5,376 nucleotides of DNA, taken from Butyrivibrio sp. (GTDB lineage Bacteria; Bacillota_A; Clostridia; Lachnospirales; Lachnospiraceae). The notes beneath the pieces are model-generated. The model did not search any database. It had not been told where the DNA came from and saw only the letters and a program-made list of their open reading frames with translations. The stretch lies in assembly GCF_024699075.1 (NCBI RefSeq), contig NZ_JAILQF010000185.1, positions 1 through 5,376 of the forward strand, in the 5' to 3' direction. Numbering within the stretch: the first letter of the stretch is position 1; each line of letters begins with the position of its first letter. The position numbers and the translations under genes were made by a program. Shown piece after piece: positions 1 to 5,376 of the stretch.

Positions 1-1213
1 CACTAGTAAGATTCCCCTGCAAAGCCCACAATATGATTCTGTAACACACAATAAAAAATGATGCATACCAAAGGAAAGGATTAAAGAAGATAGTTCTGTT
101 GAACTGCCAACCCTTAAGCGGTGGTACGATAGTTTCAAATATAGTCCTTAGAAATGCACTGTTATAAAGGCCGTATACAATACTGTTAAAAGCTATGCCA
201 ATAGCACAGAAATTAAAATAGTCATGGAATATACCTATTCCATTGCCTTCTCTAATATACTTACTGTTCAGATAGAAGAAGTATATAACACAGGTTGGAA
301 GGACTATATACATGTGTGCATCATTGGCATGCATCATACCGCCTGTCCAGGATGTTATGATCTCTTTTAGTATCTCTATAGCTGATAAGTCTGCTTCTAC
401 CATAGTAGATCTTATGGTCTCTTCACTTGAAAAGAGCATTGTAGCAAACAGTCTGTATTCGCATATAACACTTCCTGCAGCAAGAACTACAAGTCCAAGC
501 GCAAGCTGCCATGGGAACTTATGATTACGAATCCACATCCAGATAATCGCTATCACAAGATATCCCATTATGAACATGCCATGATATGAGAAGTATGACA
601 CGAAAGGATAACAGAATATCAGAAGGAACTTCCAAAATGTCGGTTCCATATATGTGATCCTAAGAAGATAGATTATAAGCGGAATTGATGCAAATGGAAT
701 TCCAAATGCAGGGAACAGATTCAGAATACCATATGTAAATGATATAAGAACAGTAATAGTAATAACTGAAGTATAGTCACGCTTTACAGGGTGCACATAA
801 TATACGCCCCTTTTAGTCCATGTATCAAGACCCTCGTGTGTAAGGATGTCATAAACAAGAAGACCGCTACCAGCCATAGCAATTATGATTTTAACAAGAT
901 ATCCTGCAACATAAGCCCAAAATGAAGGCAGTATCATAAATAATACTGTGTATAGAGAAAACTCTGATGGAAGCACATTTCTGCTAATGCCATTTAAAAA
1001 GTCCGTACCAGCCTCCAGAGCAAAAAATGTTCCATCGTTTTTCATCATCTGAAACTGTGGTATGAAGAGGTCAAGATTGTCATGAATTGCTATATAGCTA
1101 TCTTCTCCCAAGCTTGCATAAAGAACTATCGTACATATGAAAAACAGGCCTACAAAAATGAAGGCCCAGAATCTTGCAAAAAATCTGCCTATTGTATCTA
1201 AAAAATCTGTCAT
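1..1213 (-). CDS. DUF6044-like multi-pass membrane protein, C-terminus cut by window edge
   Basis: The frame is open for 404 codons from an ATG at 1213 to the window edge with no stop, so the C-terminal part is missing. A GAGGAA site lies about 8-9 bases upstream of the ATG. The N-terminus (MTDFLDTIGRFF) leads into a first membrane helix at about residues 14-35. It is followed by a loop with the motif HDNLD (44-48) and an NGISR...LPSEF stretch (74-85). At least eight further hydrophobic segments follow (roughly 86-122, 147-185, 195-227, 235-250, 300-315, 332-346, 378-398). The early HDNLD motif, the EYRLF block (252-256), the ANDAH segment (296-300) and the late NPFLWY motif (378-383) resemble what I remember of the DUF6044 family, whose function is unknown. 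Inference: an acidic motif in the first outside loop of a polytopic protein in a glycan locus suggests a GT-C-like lipid-sugar glycosyltransferase. It follows a terminator, so it is probably transcribed separately from the upstream genes. Coding status is very likely; the family name is moderately sure. Confidence 0.85.
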   Translation of the reverse strand, partial: MTDFLDTIGRFFARFWAFIFVGLFFICTIVLYASLGEDSYIAIHDNLDLFIPQFQMMKNDGTFFALEAGTDFLNGISRNVLPSEFSLYTVLFMILPSFWAYVAGYLVKIIIAMAGSGLLVYDILTHEGLDTWTKRGVYYVHPVKRDYTSVITITVLISFTYGILNLFPAFGIPFASIPLIIYLLRITYMEPTFWKFLLIFCYPFVSYFSYHGMFIMGYLVIAIIWMWIRNHKFPWQLALGLVVLAAGSVICEYRLFATMLFSSEETIRSTMVEADLSAIEILKEIITSWTGGMMHANDAHMYIVLPTCVIYFFYLNSKYIREGNGIGIFHDYFNFCAIGIAFNSIVYGLYNSAFLRTIFETIVPPLKGWQFNRTIFFNPFLWYASFFIVCYRIILWALQGNLTS

Positions 1214-1245
1214 AGCAAAATTCCTCATAATCTTAATTAACTATA

Positions 1246-1265
1246 AGATACTAAAATGTGTATCT
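1246..1265. repeat. Small dyad (AGATAC-N8-GTATCT) in leader of the membrane-protein gene
   Basis: Six-base arms AGATAC (1246-1251) and GTATCT (1260-1265) flank an 8-base AT-rich spacer. The same stretch carries two direct copies of CTATAAG (1241-1247 and 1264-1270), 23 bases apart. It lies 33 bases upstream of the ATG at 1213, where a promoter or operator is expected. Short AT-rich dyads occur by chance, so an operator role is only a possibility. Confidence 0.3.
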
Positions 1266-1278
1266 ATAAGCAGCTCTT

Positions 1279-1295
1279 ACAGTAGTTATTACTGT
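1279..1295. repeat. 17-base dyad (ACAGTA-N5-TACTGT), possible operator
   Basis: Perfect six-base arms ACAGTA (1279-1284) and TACTGT (1290-1295) flank GTTAT. The dyad sits between the terminator of the upstream gene and the start of the membrane-protein gene. Read on the minus strand, a TTGAAA hexamer (1300-1295) overlaps its edge and could be a -35 element, but I find no convincing -10 at the right spacing. A regulator binding site is possible but unproven. Confidence 0.35.
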
Positions 1296-1310
1296 TTCAA
1301 TTTCCTAAAA

Positions 1311-1350
1311 TTTTAGAAAAGCGATTTTATTTTATAAAAAACAAAATCGC
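1311..1350 (-). terminator. Rho-independent terminator after the radical SAM gene
   Basis: On the minus strand, 20 bases after the radical SAM stop codon, the arms GCGATTTT and AAAATCGC (1350-1343 and 1328-1321) form an 8-pair stem. In the RNA this extends through one G-U pair and four further A-U pairs to a UUAU tetraloop, using all 30 bases. TTTTCT follows immediately. On the plus strand the G-U pair becomes an A-C mismatch, and there is no adjacent T-run, so the structure best fits termination of leftward transcription. It marks the probable end of the upstream operon. Confidence 0.8.
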
Positions 1351-1370
1351 CATTCATAAATTACAATGTA

Positions 1371-2372
1371 TTACTTTTCTTTCTTGAATATCTTCATTCG
1401 TTCCTGACCACCTATATTGTGGGCAGCATCTTCGCCATGCTTAAGGATTGCATTAACAACCTGCATTCTAAAGCCTGCATCTATGAAGTCGCAGTGAGTA
1501 CAAAACTTGTAGTTCTGACGTCCTGAAGCTATAGCCTTTCTTGCCGCCATAAGCTTAGGACTTCCCCAGGCCTCTTTTAGAGGCATCTCATTAAGATCTC
1601 CAAAATCAGTAACTTCGAAGTTATCACAGCAGCAAAGGCCTATCTTACCATTAGGCATAATCCACATATCTGTGAATGGAAGAAGACAAGTCTCCTTGAT
1701 AACCTTCTCTGTAGCCTTCTTATTAGGAGCACTTCCTGCTCTGTTAGTAAGTACTTCCTGGAGATATCTCATCTGAATCTGAATATCAAGATCCTTGAAC
1801 TCATCCGGATGAGCCTTAACATACTCATATATCTTCTGAATATTAGGATGAAGCTTCATCTCCATAGAATAGTTATTGATGATCAGCTGATTGATATATG
1901 GCTGGATCTCTTTAACTTTCTCAATTGTAAGAATAAGTCCGTTAGTAGACATGAATATAAAGCTTTCAGGGAGCTTTTCTCTCGCATACTTATGGAACTC
2001 TACAATACGAGTATCAAGCCAGGGTTCATTATTACCATAAAGTGTAAGATGTCCCTTGTAATCCCAGTCCGCAAGCTGATCTATGATTGAACGATAAAGA
2101 TTCTCATCAATCTTGGCAAGTGGACGCTTTTCTGCATGAACATTAGCTGTACAGAAAGCGCAGGTAGAATTACATCTGTTGATAGTCTCTATATTAACTA
2201 CATTAGGCTTCGGAACTTCAGGACTGTTCATAAAGTAGTCAACATACTTCTTCTGTGAACGTGATCTTGTAATAAACTGAAGCTTAAGATAAGCATTACT
2301 TGCAAGATTTGGAAGATATTTTCTGGCATTCCAGCCAAGTTTACCCATGAAACTGTTAACTCTGATTGGCAT
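1371..2372 (-). CDS. Radical SAM protein with SPASM-type C-terminal domain
   Basis: This 333-residue protein carries the radical SAM signature CNSTCAFC (C67, C71, C74), which binds the 4Fe-4S cluster that cleaves S-adenosylmethionine. The preceding NVVNIETINR strand (57-66) is typical of the family, and LYGNNEPWLD (111-120) sits where the family has its GGE-like SAM-binding motif. The C-terminal region has C229, PNGKIGLCCC (240-249), and a FCTHC pair (C291, C294). That is the layout of a SPASM-type domain holding at least one auxiliary cluster; the longer seven-cysteine SPASM pattern is not complete. SPASM enzymes modify peptides, sugars or other small molecules. The substrate here cannot be named, and no precursor-peptide gene is visible beside it. 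The location in a sugar operon suggests a carbohydrate or lipid-linked substrate. The ATG at 2372 is preceded by a weak purine-rich GAAAGAAG; a second Met at residue 9 is an alternative start. The family call is firm, the role unknown. Confidence 0.93.
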   Translation of the reverse strand: MPIRVNSFMGKLGWNARKYLPNLASNAYLKLQFITRSRSQKKYVDYFMNSPEVPKPNVVNIETINRCNSTCAFCTANVHAEKRPLAKIDENLYRSIIDQLADWDYKGHLTLYGNNEPWLDTRIVEFHKYAREKLPESFIFMSTNGLILTIEKVKEIQPYINQLIINNYSMEMKLHPNIQKIYEYVKAHPDEFKDLDIQIQMRYLQEVLTNRAGSAPNKKATEKVIKETCLLPFTDMWIMPNGKIGLCCCDNFEVTDFGDLNEMPLKEAWGSPKLMAARKAIASGRQNYKFCTHCDFIDAGFRMQVVNAILKHGEDAAHNIGGQERMKIFKKEK

Positions 2373-2419
2373 ATATATTACTTCTTTCTATTTTATTATC
2401 TAAACTTTACTACTAACCG

Positions 2420-2437
2420 CCCTCGCATAAAGGAGGG
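2420..2437 (-). repeat. Short GC hairpin in the leader of the radical SAM gene
   Basis: CCCTC (2420-2424) and GAGGG (2433-2437) form a five-pair stem with an 8-base loop in an otherwise AT-rich 102-base gap. No T-run follows on the minus strand, so it is not a normal terminator. The leftward transcript reads CCCUCCUUUAUGCGAGGG, which contains CCUCCUUU, the same as the anti-Shine-Dalgarno end of 16S rRNA. On the plus strand this is an AAAGGAGG ribosome-site-like string, but no start codon or reading frame follows it. It may be a leader, processing or attenuation element, or chance. Confidence 0.4.
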
Positions 2438-2474
2438 TAAAATTTTAAACACCTGTAATCACTATTGTACTATA

Positions 2475-3440
2475 TTAGTCAATATCACTTTCATCATTCA
2501 TCTGTGCTATAAGTGCCTTCTTCTTTCTGTGAAGTCCGTTAAGTTGCATTTCGAATGTACGACGATTATTGATAGCCATATTCTGAAGCATAAGACCATT
2601 GAAGAAAGCCTGAAGTGCAGCGATCATTGTAAAGCCGCATACTATAAGTGTCGGGAATCTCCTAACTTCTCCCGTCTCCCAGAACTCTGTAAATACAGGA
2701 ATAATAAATATAACAGCAAGCGCCGCAAGTATCACCGCCATAACTGAGAAGAAATGAAGCGGCTTATAATCCCTATAAAGTCTTGATATAGTCCTTATAA
2801 CTCTAAAGCCGTCAGAATAGGTGTTAAGCTTTGATTCAGAGCCCTCCGGCCTGTCACGGTATTCAATGACTACATTCTCTATCTGCATATTATTAGTTAC
2901 AGCATGAATTGTCATCTCAGTCTCTATTTCAAAACCTTTTGAAAGTACTGGGAATGTCTTTACAAATTCGTAGCTGAAAGCTCTATAGCCTGTCATTATA
3001 TCCCTAACATCACATTCAAAAAGCTTATTGATAGAGCCTCTTACAAGACTGTTACCAAAATTATGGAAGGGTCTCTTATTCTCTGTAAAATATGTTGATG
3101 AAAGTCTGTCACCAACTACCATATCAGCGTTATGACCAAGCACCTTCTCAACCATTTCAGGAGCAGCTTCCATAGGATAGGTATCATCACCATCAACCAT
3201 TATATAGCACTGAGCCTCTATCTCACGGAACATTCTTCTTATGACATTGCCCTTACCCTGCATGTACTCATTTCTTACTACTGCTCCGGCACTTTCTGCT
3301 ATCTCTGCTGTCCTGTCAGAAGAGTTATTGTTATATACATAGATAACAGCTTCCGGCAAAGCCTTCTTAGTATCCTCTATTACCTTTTTAATTGTCTTTT
3401 CTTCATTGTAGCATGGTATCAGTACCGCTATCTTATCCAT
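2475..3440 (-). CDS. Family 2 glycosyltransferase, DPM1-like, membrane-anchored
   Basis: This 321-residue protein starts MDKIAVLIPCYNEE, the typical first strand of a GT-A fold, family 2 glycosyltransferase. NNNSSDRT (37-44) follows at the nucleotide-binding site, and the DxD motif lies in MVDGDDTYP (81-89), with D83 and D85 as likely metal and nucleotide ligands. MTGYRAFS (149-156) and KGFEIETEM (168-176) are hallmarks of the dolichol-phosphate-mannose-synthase-like subgroup. Two hydrophobic helices at about 230-250 and 263-285 should anchor the C-terminus in the membrane, and a basic tail (RKKK, 305-308) follows. Such enzymes usually move a sugar from a nucleotide donor to a polyprenyl phosphate; donor and acceptor cannot be read here. 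I chose the ATG at 3440 because GAGGA lies just upstream and the conserved fold begins at once. A 20-residue longer reading would start at a TTG (3500) inside the epimerase gene. The gap to the epimerase stop is 25 bases, so the two genes are probably co-transcribed. Confidence 0.92.
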   Translation of the reverse strand: MDKIAVLIPCYNEEKTIKKVIEDTKKALPEAVIYVYNNNSSDRTAEIAESAGAVVRNEYMQGKGNVIRRMFREIEAQCYIMVDGDDTYPMEAAPEMVEKVLGHNADMVVGDRLSSTYFTENKRPFHNFGNSLVRGSINKLFECDVRDIMTGYRAFSYEFVKTFPVLSKGFEIETEMTIHAVTNNMQIENVVIEYRDRPEGSESKLNTYSDGFRVIRTISRLYRDYKPLHFFSVMAVILAALAVIFIIPVFTEFWETGEVRRFPTLIVCGFTMIAALQAFFNGLMLQNMAINNRRTFEMQLNGLHRKKKALIAQMNDESDID

Positions 3441-3444
3441 ATAA

Positions 3445-3449
3445 TCCTC
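3445..3449 (-). promoter_or_regulatory. Ribosome binding site deciding the glycosyltransferase start
   Basis: On the minus strand GAGGA is followed by TTAT and then the ATG at 3440. It lies in the 25-base gap after the epimerase stop. It supports the internal ATG over the upstream TTG at 3500, which would give a 35-base overlap with the epimerase and a non-conserved N-terminal extension. Confidence 0.7.
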
Positions 3450-3465
3450 ACATATAACCCATCTA

Positions 3466-4518
3466 TCAGGCTTTATAATATTCTTTGTACCATCTGACAA
3501 AAGATTCTATTCCATCTTTAAGCGGAGTTGCCGGCTTAAAGCCAAAGTCTCTTTCAAGTTCTGTTACATCAGCATAGGTCTGATATACATCTCCTGCCTG
3601 CATTGGAAGGAATTCTTTATTAGCTGTAATTCCAAGTGCCTGCTCAAGGAATGTTACCATATCCATAAGAGGTTCAGGATGATTATTACCAATGTTATAT
3701 ACCTTATATCGTGCACCCTTACCATTATCTTTTGGAGCATTAGGAAGGATATTAATTATACCTGTAACTATATCATCAATATAAGTGAAGTCACGCTTCA
3801 TATCACCATTATTGTATATCTGAATAGGCTTACCTGCCATTATCTTATCAGTAAATTTAAACAGTGCCATATCGGGTCTTCCAAGAGGACCATAAACTGT
3901 AAAAAATCTAAGACCTGTAGCAGGGATTCCATAAAGCTTTGAATATGCATGTGCCATAAGCTCATTGGACTTCTTGGTAGCAGCATATAAGCTTACAGGC
4001 TCATCCACTTTATCTTCTGTTGAGAATGGAACCTTGGTATTACCACCATAAACAGAGCTTGATGAAGCATATACAAGATGCTCTACTCCTTTATATCCAT
4101 CTGCTGTATTATCATAGCTATGTCTGCAGGCTTCAAGTATATTGAAAAAGCCTATAAGATTAGACTCTATATATGAGCCCGGATTATCTATAGAATATCG
4201 AACACCTGCCTGAGCTGCAAGGTTCATTACGATATCAGGCTTATATTCATTAAATACATTATCTACATCATCCTTGTTCTTAAGATCGCCTTTTACAAAA
4301 GTAAATGAGGCGTTCTTACCAGAAGCCTTGGCCTCTTCTATTGCAATACCAAGAAGTCTTAATCTCTCTTCCTTAAGAGCTACAGGATAGTAATCATTCA
4401 TATTATCAAAACCTATAACCTTAGCACCAGCTTCGATGAGTCTCTTTGACAGGTGATACCCTATAAATCCTGCTGCACCAGTTACTAAATATGTCTTACT
4501 TGCATCAATTGTTTTCAT
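3466..4518 (-). CDS. NAD-dependent epimerase, probable UDP-glucuronate 4-epimerase
   Basis: This 350-residue extended short-chain dehydrogenase/reductase binds NAD through GAAGFIG (14-20). Asp at 38 (GFDNMNDYY) is placed to hold the adenosine ribose, which favours NAD over NADP. NLAAQAGVRYS (99-109), the serine cluster ASSSSVYG (151-158), the catalytic pair Y178/K182 in YAATK, and RFFTVYGPLGRPDMA (204-218) together match the CapI/LpsL-type UDP-glucuronate 4-epimerases. These interconvert UDP-glucuronate and UDP-galacturonate in the cytoplasm for capsule or other polysaccharide synthesis. A related specificity such as a UDP-sugar 4-epimerase of the WbpP type cannot be excluded by eye. The ATG at 4518 has AAAGGA 8 bases upstream. 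Length is normal for the family and no lesion is seen. It follows the cytidylyltransferase gene after 96 bases and precedes the glycosyltransferase by 25 bases, consistent with a sugar-nucleotide supply role in one operon. Confidence 0.9.
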   Translation of the reverse strand: MKTIDASKTYLVTGAAGFIGYHLSKRLIEAGAKVIGFDNMNDYYPVALKEERLRLLGIAIEEAKASGKNASFTFVKGDLKNKDDVDNVFNEYKPDIVMNLAAQAGVRYSIDNPGSYIESNLIGFFNILEACRHSYDNTADGYKGVEHLVYASSSSVYGGNTKVPFSTEDKVDEPVSLYAATKKSNELMAHAYSKLYGIPATGLRFFTVYGPLGRPDMALFKFTDKIMAGKPIQIYNNGDMKRDFTYIDDIVTGIINILPNAPKDNGKGARYKVYNIGNNHPEPLMDMVTFLEQALGITANKEFLPMQAGDVYQTYADVTELERDFGFKPATPLKDGIESFVRWYKEYYKA

Positions 4519-4563
4519 ATATGCCGTCCTTTAATTACTGTTTTAATATTTATCATTTTATGA

Positions 4564-4584
4564 TGAAAAAAATACTTTTTTTCA
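4564..4584. repeat. Perfect A7/T7 inverted repeat between rfbF and the epimerase gene
   Basis: TGAAAAAAA, TAC and TTTTTTTCA form a 21-base perfect inverted repeat with 9-base arms and a 3-base loop. It starts 30 bases after the rfbF stop. A second small hairpin, ATCAT-TTT-ATGAT (4552-4564), directly abuts it. On the leftward transcript the second arm is a run of seven U, so a weak terminator or attenuator is possible, but the stem has almost no G-C pairs. It may let part of the transcription through to the epimerase gene. Confidence 0.4.
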
Positions 4585-4614
4585 AGAAAATCTTATAACT
4601 CTTATTTCGTCATG

Positions 4615-5376
4615 CTACTTCCAAGTCTTCCATGGAGCATTTCCACTACTCCATAATTCTTCAAGCCTGTCTCTTTCGCGCTTTGTATCCATGCACTGCC
4701 AGAAGCCGTCATATCTGTATCCCATGAGCTGACCTTCTACGGCAAGTTTTTCAAGGACATCCTTTTCAAATACAGTACTATCATCTTTGATATAATCAAA
4801 AACCTCTGGTTCCATGACCATGTAACCAGCATTAATGCGGCTTCCATCTTCTTCATTCTTCTCATGAAAAGAAGTTATCTTAGAGCCGTCCATTTCAAGT
4901 GTTCCAAATCTCTGTCCTATATTAACAGATGTAATAGTTGCAATCTTGCCATGATCCTTGTGAAACTTCAAAATATCATTCATGTCGATATCACTTACGC
5001 CGTCTCCATAGGATACCATAAAAGTATCATCTCCGACATACTTCTGTATTCTCTTGATACGTCCGCCTGTCATGGTATCTATTCCCGTATCAACAATGGT
5101 AACTTTCCAAGGTTCAGACATATTGTTATGGATAGTCATGCGATTATCTGCAGTAAGATCAAAGGTCACATCACTATTATAAAGATAATAGTTAGCAAAC
5201 CATTCCTTGATCACATACTGCTTATAACCTGCGCATATAATGAAGTCATTAAAACCTCTATGTGAATATTCCTTCATGATATGCCATATAATAGGCTTCT
5301 CACCTATTTCTATCATGGGCTTTGGTTTTAAATGACTTTCTTCACTTATTCTGGTACCATATCCACCTGCAAGAAG
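4615..5376 (-). CDS. rfbF: Glucose-1-phosphate cytidylyltransferase, first few codons outside window
   Basis: The frame is open to the right edge and gives 253 visible residues beginning LLAGGYGTRISEESHLKPKP. Compared with the roughly 257-residue family, only about four N-terminal residues are missing, so an internal Met at 5316 is not the real start. The enzyme joins CTP and glucose 1-phosphate to give CDP-glucose and pyrophosphate, the entry to CDP-linked 3,6-dideoxyhexoses and related sugars. Visible family marks are the nucleotide-binding GGYGTR loop, KPKPM (17-21), DTGIDTMTGGRIKR (96-109), the metal-site YGDGV (123-127), GFWQCMD (224-230) and the ending APWKTW (247-252). These match RfbF rather than the related glucose-1-phosphate thymidylyl- or uridylyltransferases. 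The product would be fed to a CDP-glucose 4,6-dehydratase (RfbG), which is not next to it on the downstream side; it may lie upstream, beyond the window. Confidence 0.93.
   Translation of the reverse strand, partial: LLAGGYGTRISEESHLKPKPMIEIGEKPIIWHIMKEYSHRGFNDFIICAGYKQYVIKEWFANYYLYNSDVTFDLTADNRMTIHNNMSEPWKVTIVDTGIDTMTGGRIKRIQKYVGDDTFMVSYGDGVSDIDMNDILKFHKDHGKIATITSVNIGQRFGTLEMDGSKITSFHEKNEEDGSRINAGYMVMEPEVFDYIKDDSTVFEKDVLEKLAVEGQLMGYRYDGFWQCMDTKRERDRLEELWSSGNAPWKTWK

Noticed and set aside
312..524. Plus-strand 70-codon open frame
   Set aside because: It lies inside the minus-strand membrane-protein gene, whose frame is open for 404 codons, and shows no recognisable domain. It is a shadow frame.
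1314..1358. 14-codon minus-strand frame (MNGDFVFYKIKSLF) as a possible precursor peptide for the radical SAM enzyme
   Set aside because: It runs straight through the terminator hairpin, has no ribosome site and has no cysteine or leader-like features; it is best explained as terminator sequence.
2429..2437. Strong plus-strand Shine-Dalgarno-like AAAGGAGGG that could start a rightward gene
   Set aside because: No ATG, GTG or TTG with an open frame follows at a suitable spacing; only AT-rich spacer and the end of the opposite gene follow.
1809..3942. Other plus-strand frames (1809-2090, 2529-2747, 3132-3497, 3679-3942)
   Set aside because: Each lies opposite a minus-strand gene with clear family motifs, and none has a recognisable domain or ribosome site that I could find.
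4864..5265. Plus-strand 133-codon open frame
   Set aside because: It lies opposite the well-supported rfbF gene; its composition and lack of motifs mark it as a shadow.
4615..5316. rfbF as a complete gene starting at the internal Met at 5316
   Set aside because: The 20 codons upstream in frame encode the conserved LLAGGYGTR nucleotide-binding loop and KPKP, so the gene clearly continues to the window edge.

Overview
The window carries a surface-polysaccharide or cell-envelope glycan locus in which every gene I can support lies on the minus strand. It is AT-rich (estimated by eye, not counted). Gene style, AAAGGA/GAGGA-type ribosome sites and the protein families point to a Firmicute, most likely a Clostridia/Lachnospiraceae-type anaerobe such as a Butyrivibrio relative. 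This taxonomic call is inference from family resemblance, not from a marker gene.

In transcription order (right to left) the layout is: (1) 5376-4615, a glucose-1-phosphate cytidylyltransferase (RfbF type) missing only its first few codons at the window edge; (2) 4518-3466, a UDP-glucuronate 4-epimerase-type SDR enzyme; (3) 3440-2475, a family 2 glycosyltransferase of the dolichol-phosphate-mannose-synthase-like group with two C-terminal membrane segments; (4) 2372-1371, a radical SAM protein with a SPASM-type C-terminal cysteine region; then a good rho-independent terminator at 1350-1311; (5) 1213 to beyond position 1, a large multi-pass membrane protein resembling the DUF6044 family, whose frame is open all the way to the left edge.

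Genes 1-2 make activated sugars (CDP-glucose, UDP-galacturonate), gene 3 probably loads a sugar onto a lipid carrier or acts at the membrane, gene 4 is an iron-sulfur enzyme of unknown substrate, and gene 5 could be an extracytoplasmic, GT-C-like glycosyltransferase. Genes 2 and 3 are separated by only 25 bases. The other gaps are about 100-160 bases and hold small hairpins. The terminator between genes 4 and 5 suggests that gene 5 has its own promoter.

No RNA gene, CRISPR array, insertion sequence or attachment site is visible. The families are individually familiar. The less usual points are the SPASM-type radical SAM enzyme in a sugar operon, the rfbF gene without an adjacent CDP-glucose 4,6-dehydratase, the DUF6044-like membrane protein, and the small dyads in the leaders.
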